Source of the DNA: Bifidobacterium asteroides DSM 20089
GTDB taxonomy: Bacteria; Actinomycetota; Actinomycetes; Actinomycetales; Bifidobacteriaceae
Length of the DNA: 64,000 nucleotides
Assembly: GCF_002715865.1 (NCBI RefSeq)
Contig: NZ_CP017696.1
Location: 186,001 to 250,000, forward strand
Direction of reading: 5' to 3'
Shown here piece after piece: positions 9,757 to 17,815 of the stretch. Made by a program: the position numbers and the translations under genes. Under the pieces are notes generated by a model. The model saw only the letters and a list, made by a program, of their open reading frames with translations, ran no database searches and was not told the origin of the DNA. Every line of letters begins with the position of its first letter. Positions within the stretch are counted from its first letter, which is position 1.

Positions 9757-10205
9757 GAGGCCTGGTCCTCTGCCTTGTTTCCGGTGCCGACTGTTAGGGG
9801 TTTGTCCATCCACATGTGTGGGCATCCCTCGTCCTGGTCGTGAATGCCCATGTCCCTATACCCCAAGGACTTATAAAAGCCCTCCACCCGTTCCTGGGCA
9901 TGGAGCGTGAGCCGGTCAGCCCCGTGGCTCCGAGCGGTTTCCTCAGCCTTGGCTACCAAATAGGCGCCCAGGTGCTGACCGCGGTAAGGCTTCAGAACGG
10001 CCAACCGACCAAGGGTCCATGTCTTGCCCCGGTCGGGGAAGATTCGGCATACCCCGACGGGTTCATCCCCGTCATAGGCCACAATATGGAGGCTGGCATC
10101 GTCGGTTCGATCGAACTCGTTGTGAAAGCCTTGCTCCTCTACGAATACGGCCTTACGGATGGCCTTGGCATCCTCGGGAATGGCCTTGTTCACCTCATAC
10201 CGCAT
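9753..10205 (-). CDS. GNAT family N-acetyltransferase
   Basis: A 150-residue single-domain GNAT protein. VFVEEQGFHNEFDRTDD near residues 20-37 is typical of the ElaA/YjcF-like branch. The acetyl-CoA loop is KPYRGQHLGAYLV, followed by YKSLGYRDMG near the C-terminus. It transfers acetyl from acetyl-CoA to an unknown amine. It is co-transcribed with, and overlaps by four bases, the mscS-like gene. The 195-base gap to the divergent acetyltransferase gene probably holds both promoters. Confidence 0.85.
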   Translation of the reverse strand: MRYEVNKAIPEDAKAIRKAVFVEEQGFHNEFDRTDDASLHIVAYDGDEPVGVCRIFPDRGKTWTLGRLAVLKPYRGQHLGAYLVAKAEETARSHGADRLTLHAQERVEGFYKSLGYRDMGIHDQDEGCPHMWMDKPLTVGTGNKAEDQAS

Positions 10206-10400
10206 GCTTCCTCCTCGCCAGGGTCCTCCGCTGCCTCCAATCTACCAAGTTTGACCCTTGGCGTGAACGGATATCCGCAACAGGATGACGACCGGTACGT
10301 GCGGCTGTCTGCTGTCTGACCCAGACGATTATATGGGTGGGGAATCTGCAAGCAGTGCAAACTTGCAGAAGTGATATTGAAGTGACGCGGGAACGATTGG

Positions 10401-11078
10401 ATGGCCATGGGCAAGGACTCAAAACTGACAGGTGTTGTTGGCGGAGCCGGTAAAGGTGCTTGGCGCTCGCAGAGGGAGCGGATGCTTGCTGGCGAGCTCT
10501 ATGATGCCTCGGATCCCGAACTGGGCCAGCTGCGGGTCAAGGCCCACGAACTTTGCCGTCTTTTCAACGCATCTTCTGAGCAGGAGCGGGACCTGCGTAA
10601 CCGGCTTTTGGACGAGCTGGTGCCCGAACATGGTCAGGATGTTGACTTTATGGGGCCTATCTATTTCGACTATGGATGCTTCACCAAGCTTGGCTCGCGC
10701 ATCTTCGCCAATTTCAACTTCACTGTCCTGGATACCTGCCCTGTGCAGATTGGGGACGATGTGATGATCGGCCCCAATGTCACCCTGGCCACCCCCCTGC
10801 ACCCCCTGCGGTGGCAGGAGCGGAATCTGAGGCGCCATGAGGATGGCTCCCTCTACGACTACGAGTTGGGGGCTCCGATCACTATCGGATCCAACTGCTG
10901 GTTGGCGTCAAACGTGACTGTGGCCGGGGGAGTGACCATCGGCGACGGTGCGGTCATCGGTGCCGGATCCGTGGTCACCCATGACATTGCCCCTGACTCC
11001 CTGGCTGTGGGTGTGCCCTGCCGGGTAATTCGTACCATCACCGAGGCTGATCGGATGGAACTGCCAGAGGAGGGCTGA
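10401..11078 (+). CDS. maltose/galactoside O-acetyltransferase-like protein
   Basis: A 225-residue left-handed beta-helix hexapeptide acetyltransferase of the Maa/LacA type. After the N-terminal helical Mac domain (ERMLAGELYDASDPEL) come hexapeptide repeats such as IGDDVMIGPNV, ITIGSNCWLASNV and IGDGAVIGAGSVV. The probable catalytic histidine is in TPLHPL. It acetylates a sugar hydroxyl using acetyl-CoA; the substrate is unknown. Its last 41 bases overlap the 3' end of the convergent ABC ATPase gene. A paralogue lies at 44198-44857. Confidence 0.88.
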   Translation: MAMGKDSKLTGVVGGAGKGAWRSQRERMLAGELYDASDPELGQLRVKAHELCRLFNASSEQERDLRNRLLDELVPEHGQDVDFMGPIYFDYGCFTKLGSRIFANFNFTVLDTCPVQIGDDVMIGPNVTLATPLHPLRWQERNLRRHEDGSLYDYELGAPITIGSNCWLASNVTVAGGVTIGDGAVIGAGSVVTHDIAPDSLAVGVPCRVIRTITEADRMELPEEG

Positions 11079-11853
11079 AGGCCTCCTCGTTTGGGACAGC
11101 ATCCATGCTGGCCAGCTGTTGGGCTATGGTCTGTGGGTCTCCGCCCGGGCATGCTGCCTGAATGCGTCCGTCCTGGAGGAAGATGACGCGGTGGGCCCGG
11201 GCGGCGACGTTGGGGTCGTGGGTCACCATGAGGATGGTCTGGCCGCTGCGGACGGCCAGATCGAAGAGGTCCATAACCTCCCGCGAGCTATGGGTGTCCA
11301 GGGCGCCGGTAGGTTCGTCGGCCATGATGATTTCCGGGCTGGCAGCCAGGGACCGGGCGATGGCCACGCGCTGCTGCTGGCCACCACTCATGTCGGCAGG
11401 ATAGGTGTTGGCATACCCCTCCAGGCCGACGTTGGACAGGGCAGACAGAGCCGCTTGGGCGGAGATTTTCCTGCCGCCGAAGAGGCTGGACAGCATGGTG
11501 TTCTGCAGGCAGGTGAAGGCGTTCACCAGGTTATAGTCCTGGAAAACGAATCCGATATGATCGCGCCGAAGCCGGGTCAGCTCCCTCTCTTTCATTCGCG
11601 TCAGGTCCTCACCGGCGATGGCCACACTGCCCTGCCTGACTTGGAGCAGTCCCGCGGCGCAATAGAGAAGGGTCGATTTGCCGGCGCCTGAAGGACCCAT
11701 GATGGCCGTCCAGGTCCCAGCCTGACATTCCAGACTGATTTCGTCCAACACCCGGGCGCCCTGCTTCTGCCGTGTTCCATAGTCATAGCAGATCTGGTTC
11801 AGAATGAGTGGGGTCTGTGCGTATGGATCCTTGGCCATCCGATGCTGCATCAT
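11038..11853 (-). CDS. ABC transporter ATP-binding protein, MacB/LolD type, without adjacent permease
   Basis: A 271-residue ATPase with Walker A GPSGAGKST, Q-loop FVFQDYNLV, signature MSGGQQQRVAIARSLA, Walker B IIMADEPTGALD and the switch histidine in VTHD. The TGALD after Walker B and overall sequence fit the MacB/LolD/FtsE group, usually paired with FtsX-like permeases for export or antimicrobial-peptide resistance. No permease gene is adjacent, which is odd. A GGAAGG site precedes the ATG. The divergent XRE regulator and the CAGGGT repeats between them suggest regulated expression. Confidence 0.88.
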   Translation of the reverse strand: MMQHRMAKDPYAQTPLILNQICYDYGTRQKQGARVLDEISLECQAGTWTAIMGPSGAGKSTLLYCAAGLLQVRQGSVAIAGEDLTRMKERELTRLRRDHIGFVFQDYNLVNAFTCLQNTMLSSLFGGRKISAQAALSALSNVGLEGYANTYPADMSGGQQQRVAIARSLAASPEIIMADEPTGALDTHSSREVMDLFDLAVRSGQTILMVTHDPNVAARAHRVIFLQDGRIQAACPGGDPQTIAQQLASMDAVPNEEAFSPPLAVPSDQPR

Positions 11854-12246
11854 TGCCTTCCTTTCGGTCGTTTCCTACCCGGCCTCTACCTCTATAAGAC
11901 CATGGCGAGAGTTCCTGTCAGGGTGTTTTCAGGGTCGAATCGGGGACGATTCAGGGTGGAATCAGCAGGGTTCCCATTCCCTCCTGAAGAGTATGTATCG
12001 TGTACGTAGAGGAGTCGCATCTCTTGCCGGAAGGGGGAATGATGGGCGGGTCGTCATCAGGATGACAGGGATTCAGTGATCGCTTATTTCCTTGGAATTG
12101 CAAGGATGCAACCGTCGGTTGACGGCAAATATCGGTGTCTTTGGCCGGATGCAACCCAAAGCTGGTGGCGGTCGGAGCCCCGCACGTTTCATCATGGCCT
12201 CGTTGCTGGTTGAATCGGCAATCTGCCGATCGGGAGAAAGAACAAT
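11854..12246. promoter_or_regulatory. divergent intergenic region with four CAGGGT repeats
   Basis: This 393-base gap separates the divergent ABC ATPase and XRE regulator genes and holds no convincing gene. CAGGGT occurs four times in the same direction, at 11919, 11930, 11952 and 11966. The first three are spaced 11 and 22 bases apart, that is, on one face of the helix. The second and third are part of a longer direct repeat, CAGGGT(C/G)GAATC. This resembles a multi-site operator, perhaps for the adjacent regulator; that is inference. Confidence 0.45.
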
Positions 12247-13275
12247 ATGAGTTTCAGAACCAACGTGCAGTATCTGCGTTCGCAGCGCAACATGACTCAG
12301 GAGCAGCTGGCCATGCTGGTGGGGGTGTCCCGTCAGGCGGTGTCCAAGTGGGAGTCGGACAAGGCATATCCTGAGATGGACAAGCTCCTGGCCATCTGTG
12401 ACCTCTTCGGCTGCACCCTTGATGACCTGGTCCTGGGCGATGTTCGGCATCCGGGTTCCGGGCAGCGTGCATCCAGGCCGGACCATCAGGAAACCACCCA
12501 GGTGACTCCGCCAATCCATGCGACTATGCCGCCTGTCCCGTCTGCTATGGAAGACGTTACCGGCTACGCCTCCTTCAGCAATGTCTACAGTCTTCGGATG
12601 GCTTTCGGAATTGCCCTTATCATGCTGGGACTGGCTTTCGGTGGTCTTTTCGCCGGAGTCAGTCAACCGACCGACGCCCAGAATGGTCTGGCCTTTCTTG
12701 CTCTGATGATCGGCATCGTCCTGGGCCTGGCCTGTCTCATACCGGCGATTTCCACCAGGAAGGACTTTCGCCGCAGGCATCCCTATGTGGCGGATTTCTA
12801 TACCGATGAGGAGCGCTCGCGAGTTTATCGGCAGACTACCTGGGAGTTGGTCTGCGGTCTGGCTGTCGTGCTCCTGGATGTGGGTATCAACTCTGCCGGA
12901 TACCTGATCTGGGGCTGGTCCGATCAGGTCAGAGGGTTTGTCTTCTTCCTTCTTCTGGCTCTGGGGGTCTTCCTACTGGTCCACGCTGGAACAAGCCATA
13001 GGATGATGAACCTCCGTGCCTACAACAGGCAGGTTGATTCCGTCGATGACGGTCGCTGGGATACCTATCGTTACGAGCACCGGGTAAGCAATGCCATCAG
13101 CGGAACCGTCATGGGCCTTTGCACGCTGGTGGCCCTGACCATGCTCTTCTCGGGCAATTATGACAACCTCTTCGGTTGGCGGATCCCATTCTGGGCCATC
13201 TGGATCATCGGCGGGGTGTTCTGCGGAGTGCTCCAATCACTGATTGGCATCTTCCGCAAGCCTCCGCGTGCCTGA
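12247..13275 (+). CDS. XRE-family HTH regulator fused to a multi-spanning membrane domain
   Basis: Residues 1-65 form a Cro/C1-type helix-turn-helix (LRSQRNMTQEQLAMLVGVSR, then QAVSKWESDKAYPEMDKL). A Pro-rich linker follows, and then about 220 residues with roughly six hydrophobic segments. The design implies a DNA-binding domain tethered to the membrane, possibly sensing envelope stress or a transported compound. A GGGAGAAAG site precedes the ATG. It is divergent from the orphan ABC ATPase, which may be its target. The inducing signal is unknown. Confidence 0.82.
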   Translation: MSFRTNVQYLRSQRNMTQEQLAMLVGVSRQAVSKWESDKAYPEMDKLLAICDLFGCTLDDLVLGDVRHPGSGQRASRPDHQETTQVTPPIHATMPPVPSAMEDVTGYASFSNVYSLRMAFGIALIMLGLAFGGLFAGVSQPTDAQNGLAFLALMIGIVLGLACLIPAISTRKDFRRRHPYVADFYTDEERSRVYRQTTWELVCGLAVVLLDVGINSAGYLIWGWSDQVRGFVFFLLLALGVFLLVHAGTSHRMMNLRAYNRQVDSVDDGRWDTYRYEHRVSNAISGTVMGLCTLVALTMLFSGNYDNLFGWRIPFWAIWIIGGVFCGVLQSLIGIFRKPPRA

Positions 13276-13285
13276 GACCGTTAAT

Positions 13286-13314
13286 TTGCCTTACCTAACG
13301 GAATGTAGTAGTCT
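13286..13314 (+). promoter_or_regulatory. putative promoter of rpmB
   Basis: TTGCCT at 13286 and TAGTCT at 13309 are separated by 17 bases, a good sigma-70-like arrangement, 86 bases upstream of the rpmB start. Confidence 0.5.
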
Positions 13315-13399
13315 AACAAAGTTGTGTGTTCATCCGTAGCCTTGTGTTGCGGGCAAGAACACCTGGGACGACTTGGAAAACAACGTAAAGGAAGTCATC

Positions 13400-13594
13400 A
13401 TGGCAGCTCGTTGCGCGGTGTGCGGCAAGGGCCCGCAGACCGGTTACAGTGTTTCTCATTCGCATATCCGGAACAAGCGCATCTTCCGCCCCAACCTGCA
13501 GTCGGTGCACACCACCGTTGATGGTCAGAACGTGCGTCTGCGTGTCTGCGTCAAGTGCCTTAAGGCCGGCAAGGTGCAGCGCATCGCCGCCTGA
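13400..13594 (+). CDS. rpmB: 50S ribosomal protein L28
   Basis: A 64-residue ribosomal protein. Two Cys pairs (CAVCGKG near residue 5 and CVKCLKAG near residue 50) make it the zinc-binding (C+) form. The ATG at 13400 has AAAGGAAG upstream; a TTG 27 bases earlier in frame lacks such a site. A strong terminator follows, so it is probably monocistronic. Confidence 0.96.
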   Translation: MAARCAVCGKGPQTGYSVSHSHIRNKRIFRPNLQSVHTTVDGQNVRLRVCVKCLKAGKVQRIAA

Positions 13595-13618
13595 GTGCGG
13601 TTCGTCGGTCGTGTTTGG

Positions 13619-13650
13619 ACCCCCGGGGGCATAAGCTCCGGGGGTTCTTG
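13619..13650 (+). terminator. rho-independent terminator after rpmB
   Basis: ACCCCCGG (13619-13626) pairs with CCGGGGGT (13638-13645) across an 11-base loop and is followed by a short T-rich stretch. Confidence 0.75.
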
Positions 13651-13695
13651 TCATTCTCAGGGATGTTGGTCGGCGCTTGCTGGAGGTGATCGGGT

Positions 13696-16173
13696 ATGTC
13701 GGCAGTGGCTCGTGTTGGTCTGCACAGCACCGTGGCCTCGCTGGTGGTCAACAGGCGTCGGGTGAGCGCTCTCAAGGCTCTGGGTGTGGTCACGGTGGGG
13801 GATGCGCTGACCTACTATCCTTTCCGCATCACCGATCCCATGCAGGTCACCACTATTGCCGGCATTCGGCTGGGTGAGCCCTGTGCCTTCGTCGCCCGGG
13901 TGGACCAGGTGCGTCTGGTGCCTCTGAGCGGTCACCGGGGCTTCCGGCTGGACGTGATGGTGGACGATGCTGCCTTCGTCAGCGGTCGGGGCGGTACTCC
14001 GCTTGCGGTCAGGCTGGTCTTCTTCTCTCATAAGAAGCCCTATATGGACTGGATGGTCCGTCGGCTGCAGGTAGGGGCGGATCTGGTCGTGGCCGGTGAG
14101 CCCGGTGTCTACATGGACCAGCTCCAGTTCACCCATCCTGAGACCCTGGTTGTTGCTAATGCCGATCAGGAAGTTTCTGCGGACGCATCTCGGCCCGATG
14201 CGGCCAGCCTTGACGAGGCTCTGGAGCGCGTTCGTCGGCCGCGGCCGGTCTATCACGCCAGCTCCCGCATTTCCTCGGACCATATTCACGACGTCATTCT
14301 GGGTTTTCTGCGTCTGCTGGCACATGCCGATGATGCATCTGGCTCTGTCCCTGCAGTCGGAGCTGTCGAAGAGGGGCAGCCCAGTGCCGATGTCCGCATC
14401 GATTTAGAAGCGCTGAGCCGGGCCATACCTGATGTGTTGCCCGAGCAGGTCCGTGTCGACCAAGGGCTGATGCATCGTGCCCGTGCCCTCTTGGGTATGC
14501 ATGCCCCCGACAGCCCTGACGACTTCGCTGCGGCGCGCAAGACCCTGCGCTATGAGGAGGCCTTCGTCTCGCAGACGGCGCTTCTGCAGACCCGTCGCCA
14601 GACCCAAGAGCAGCCCACTTACCCATGCGCGAATTCGGGTGCCGACCGTCCGGATACCCTGCCTGCCCGTTTCATCAACTCCCTGCCATTCCAACTGACC
14701 GATGGCCAGCGTCAGGTCATTGACGATATAGGCGTCGACATGGCCAAGGATCAGCCCATGCAGCGACTTCTGCAGGGCGAGGTTGGCTCCGGCAAGACCG
14801 TGGTGGCTCTGGCGGCCATGCTTCAGGCGGTCCAGGCTGGCCATCAGGCTGTCTTGGTGGCTCCTACCCAGGTGCTGGCCGAGCAGCACTATGCTTCCAT
14901 CGGCGCCATGCTCAAGGCCATGGGCACCGATGTGACCGCCACTGCCGTAGCGGGCCGCCATAAGCCTGTGGATAACGTCACCATGATCCGTATGACGGAT
15001 CAGCTGGTCCTGCCTCTGGTACTGCTGACCGGAGGTATGAGACTGGCCCAGCGCCGCTCCGCCCTGGCTGTTTCGGCCTCGGGCCGTCCCTGCATCGTCA
15101 TCGCCACCCACGCGGCCTTCTCCAAGACCTTCCAGGCTCCCAACCTGGCCTTGACCGTTATAGACGAGCAGCATCGTTTCGGGGTTGAGCAGCGCGAGGA
15201 GCTACGTCGCAAATCCGAGCGAGTTCCCCACCTGCTGATCATGACCGCTACGCCCATCCCGCGTACAGCCGCCATGACCTGGTTCGGCGATCTTGACATC
15301 TCCGCCCTGACCGAGCTGCCCAGCAACCGCAAGCCAGTCCGCACGCACGTCATCGCCGAGTCTGACGGAGCGACCATGGGCGCCATGTTCCTGCACCTGC
15401 GTCGACGGATCGAGGCTGGGGAGAGGGCCTACGTGATCTGTGCCCGTATTGATGATGAAGACGACCCTTCGGCCTCCTCAGACCGCCCCGGTCAATCCGG
15501 TGGGTCTGACTCCCAGCCTGAACTGCTGGTTGAGGAGGGCCAAGGTGACGGCCAGCGTCCGCCACTGCATTCGGTGGCTGAAATGAGTCAGCGACTGGCC
15601 GCCCTGCCGCAGTTCCAGGGCATCGCCACGGCCACGCTGACCGGGCGAGACGACGATGCCACCAAGAACGCCGTCATGGCTGACTTTGCCTCGGGCCGCA
15701 CGCCCTTGCTGGTGGCCACCACTGTGGTGGAGGTGGGGGTGGATGTGCCCCAAGCCTCCTGCATTGTCATCTTCGATGCCGATCGGTTCGGACTCTCCCA
15801 GCTTCATCAGCTGCGCGGCAGGGTGGGGCGCGGCGGCACTGACTCTTGGGCCTTCCTGATCTCACGCGCCCCTGCGGATTCCCCGGCTGCAGAGCGGCTT
15901 AATGTCATTCGCGACACCACCGATGGGGCCAAAATCGCCGAGGAGGACATTCGCATCAGGGGAGCCGGCGACGTGCTGGGCGATGCCCAATCCGGCGGTC
16001 ATTCCTCGCTGAAGCTTCTGCGGGTGGTCACCGATGCGCCCATGATCTCCCGTGCCCGCATCCAGGCCGGTCAACTCCTGGAGTCAGACCCTACCCTGGC
16101 CGGGCAGCCCGAGCTGGCTGGCGCCGTTCTGGACTTCATGAGGGGCAACGAAGGTTTCCTGGTCTCCAGCTGA
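13696..16173 (+). CDS. recG: ATP-dependent DNA helicase RecG
   Basis: An 825-residue branch-migration helicase acting on stalled forks and Holliday junctions. The N-terminal wedge domain is followed by Walker A (GEVGSGKTVVAL), the DEQH box (VIDEQHRFGV), motif III (TATPIPRT) and the C-terminal helicase lobe with HQLRGRVGRGG. It is longer than the E. coli protein (693 residues), partly through a Ser/Asp/Glu-rich insertion near residues 585-625 and loops in the wedge and first helicase lobes. The ATG has a strong GGAGGTGAT site. rsmD follows 16 bases later. Confidence 0.95.
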   Translation: MSAVARVGLHSTVASLVVNRRRVSALKALGVVTVGDALTYYPFRITDPMQVTTIAGIRLGEPCAFVARVDQVRLVPLSGHRGFRLDVMVDDAAFVSGRGGTPLAVRLVFFSHKKPYMDWMVRRLQVGADLVVAGEPGVYMDQLQFTHPETLVVANADQEVSADASRPDAASLDEALERVRRPRPVYHASSRISSDHIHDVILGFLRLLAHADDASGSVPAVGAVEEGQPSADVRIDLEALSRAIPDVLPEQVRVDQGLMHRARALLGMHAPDSPDDFAAARKTLRYEEAFVSQTALLQTRRQTQEQPTYPCANSGADRPDTLPARFINSLPFQLTDGQRQVIDDIGVDMAKDQPMQRLLQGEVGSGKTVVALAAMLQAVQAGHQAVLVAPTQVLAEQHYASIGAMLKAMGTDVTATAVAGRHKPVDNVTMIRMTDQLVLPLVLLTGGMRLAQRRSALAVSASGRPCIVIATHAAFSKTFQAPNLALTVIDEQHRFGVEQREELRRKSERVPHLLIMTATPIPRTAAMTWFGDLDISALTELPSNRKPVRTHVIAESDGATMGAMFLHLRRRIEAGERAYVICARIDDEDDPSASSDRPGQSGGSDSQPELLVEEGQGDGQRPPLHSVAEMSQRLAALPQFQGIATATLTGRDDDATKNAVMADFASGRTPLLVATTVVEVGVDVPQASCIVIFDADRFGLSQLHQLRGRVGRGGTDSWAFLISRAPADSPAAERLNVIRDTTDGAKIAEEDIRIRGAGDVLGDAQSGGHSSLKLLRVVTDAPMISRARIQAGQLLESDPTLAGQPELAGAVLDFMRGNEGFLVSS

Positions 16174-16189
16174 AAGGACAACGGACCAT

Positions 16190-16807
16190 ATGCACATCAT
16201 CGCCGGCCGATTCAAGGGATTCCCCATTCCCGCTGCCCTCAAGGGCACCCGGCCTACCACCGATCGGACCAAGGAGGCCATATTCTCCCATCTGGAGGCT
16301 CTCGGTGCCTTGGACGGAGCCAAGGTGCTAGACCTATATGCAGGTACTGGAGCTCTAGGGTTTGAAGCCTTGTCACGTGGAGCTTCCTCCCTGGAGTCTG
16401 TTGAGTCATCCGGACGTGCCGCTGGGCTTTTGTCCAGATCAGCAGCCAAGCTGGCCCATCATCCCGCTTGGAATTCAGATATGGATATACATGTGAGCAG
16501 AATCAAAGTGGAACGCTTTATTAGGCCTTTTGAGACCAGCATGAATACCGATTTCTCCGCCGGTCAGTCATATCCAACGAAAGGACCTTATAACCTTATA
16601 TTTATGGATCCACCATACGATCTACCTACAGAAGACTGTCAGGAGATTATGAATGGCCTGGTTGAAAGACAATTCGTCAGCTCCAATTCAATAATGGTCC
16701 TGGAACGTTCCGGTCGTTCGAATCCCCCCGAGCCGCCTGTTGCCTGGGTTATATCCCAATCCAGGTCCTACGGTGAAACCTCGGTTTACTACATCGAATC
16801 AGCCTGA
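16190..16807 (+). CDS. rsmD: 16S rRNA (guanine(966)-N(2))-methyltransferase RsmD
   Basis: A 205-residue SAM-dependent methyltransferase. GRFKGFPIP and GTRPTTDRTKEAIF are family N-terminal motifs, DLYAGTGALGFEALSRGA is the SAM-binding motif I and FMDPPYD is the catalytic motif IV. It is probably translated with recG. From about 16440 the codons become clearly more AT-rich than in recG, and the last 19 bases overlap the convergent DeoR gene. The accessory island therefore begins at or inside the 3' half of this gene. Confidence 0.92.
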   Translation: MHIIAGRFKGFPIPAALKGTRPTTDRTKEAIFSHLEALGALDGAKVLDLYAGTGALGFEALSRGASSLESVESSGRAAGLLSRSAAKLAHHPAWNSDMDIHVSRIKVERFIRPFETSMNTDFSAGQSYPTKGPYNLIFMDPPYDLPTEDCQEIMNGLVERQFVSSNSIMVLERSGRSNPPEPPVAWVISQSRSYGETSVYYIESA

Positions 16808-17631
16808 GAAGTTGTTTTCTTTATTTCCCCATCGTTTGGGGCTGCGAGATGGAGTGGGATGCCTGTTTGCATGATTTTCTCAGCGACTGCATTCTCTATC
16901 CCTTGGTCTGTGACTATGTGGTCGACTTGATCGAGACTGCATACTTTGGCCAAAGAAATTGAGTTGTATTTGGTTGAATCGGCCAGCAGTATTGTTTGAA
17001 AGGCGTTGCCGAGCACAACCTGTTTGAGTTGCGAACGTTCGATGTCAGGCGAAGTCACCCCATATTCAAGAGACCATCCCGGGGTTGACATGAAATAAAT
17101 GTCGAAATTGATGTTCTGCACTGCGGAGATGGCTATGGGACCGACTGAGCTCATGGTCTGATTGTCGATTTCGCCACCTGTATGAATTAGATGGAAGTCA
17201 CTGGAAATGAGGTTATTGACGATTATAAGATCGTTCGACACTACTGTCAGGTTCTTTTTGTGCCTTATATAAGGGATCAATTCATAAGTAGTTGTACCAG
17301 GGTCCAGATAGATGATCGAATTATCGTTGATAAAGCGTGCGGCGACTTCTGCGATGCCCTTTTTCAAGGATATGTTGATGTTTGATCTATTAGATCGCTT
17401 CAAAGGAGCTGGAACCGGTTTTCCGCTTTCGGACAAGGTCACCCCGCCGCGTATAGGAGTAACCTTGCCTTCTTCGATCAACGTCGCAATGTCTCTGCGG
17501 ACCGTCATATGTGAAACATTGAGTAATTCTGTGAGTTTTTTAATGCTAAGGATGTTTTCATGCGAGAGATAATTGAGTATTTTTTTGTGACGCTCTGCAG
17601 GAATCAGCGCTTCACTTTTCTTTTTTCGCAT
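16789..17631 (-). CDS. DeoR/GlpR family transcriptional regulator
   Basis: A 280-residue sugar-responsive repressor. The N-terminal winged helix has the DeoR signature (LTELLNVSHMTVRRDIATL, residues 34-52, then IRGGVTL). The C-terminal sugar-phosphate sensor domain has YLDPGTTTYEL, VVSNDL and HTGGEID. The gene lies downstream of the aldolase-permease-kinase operon on the same strand but beyond a hairpin, and has its own upstream region with a palindrome. It most likely controls that operon in response to a phosphorylated sugar acid. It is AT-rich, like the whole island. Confidence 0.9.
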   Translation of the reverse strand: MRKKKSEALIPAERHKKILNYLSHENILSIKKLTELLNVSHMTVRRDIATLIEEGKVTPIRGGVTLSESGKPVPAPLKRSNRSNINISLKKGIAEVAARFINDNSIIYLDPGTTTYELIPYIRHKKNLTVVSNDLIIVNNLISSDFHLIHTGGEIDNQTMSSVGPIAISAVQNINFDIYFMSTPGWSLEYGVTSPDIERSQLKQVVLGNAFQTILLADSTKYNSISLAKVCSLDQVDHIVTDQGIENAVAEKIMQTGIPLHLAAPNDGEIKKTTSQADSM

Positions 17632-17676
17632 ATCTTCAATAATAGGGGTCAGCTTCTATTTATTGTCAACAAAGAT

Positions 17677-17696
17677 ACTATTTTGTAAAAAATAGT
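17677..17696. promoter_or_regulatory. palindromic operator candidate upstream of the deoR-type gene
   Basis: ACTATTTT-GTAA-AAAATAGT is a perfect inverted repeat with eight-base arms, 46 bases upstream of the repressor start. Together with nearby AAAGATA and TTGTCAACAA elements it resembles an autoregulatory site. Confidence 0.5.
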
Positions 17697-17777
17697 GATT
17701 GTTTGTGATTATCGGGATTGAATTTCATTGCCTTTACGAGGTATTCGGCTGTTTCTAATTCTGAATGTGAGCGATAG

Positions 17778-17810
17778 AAGTGCCGGAGAGTCTTTATATC
17801 CCCGGCACTT
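17778..17810 (-). terminator. hairpin after the sugar-kinase operon
   Basis: AAGTGCCGG (17778-17786) and CCGGCACTT (17802-17810) form a perfect nine-base stem directly after the stop codon of the BadF-type kinase gene. A T-rich stretch is present on the plus-strand side only, so termination of the minus-strand operon may be partial and allow some read-through into the regulator. Confidence 0.5.
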
Positions 17811-17815
17811 TCTGC

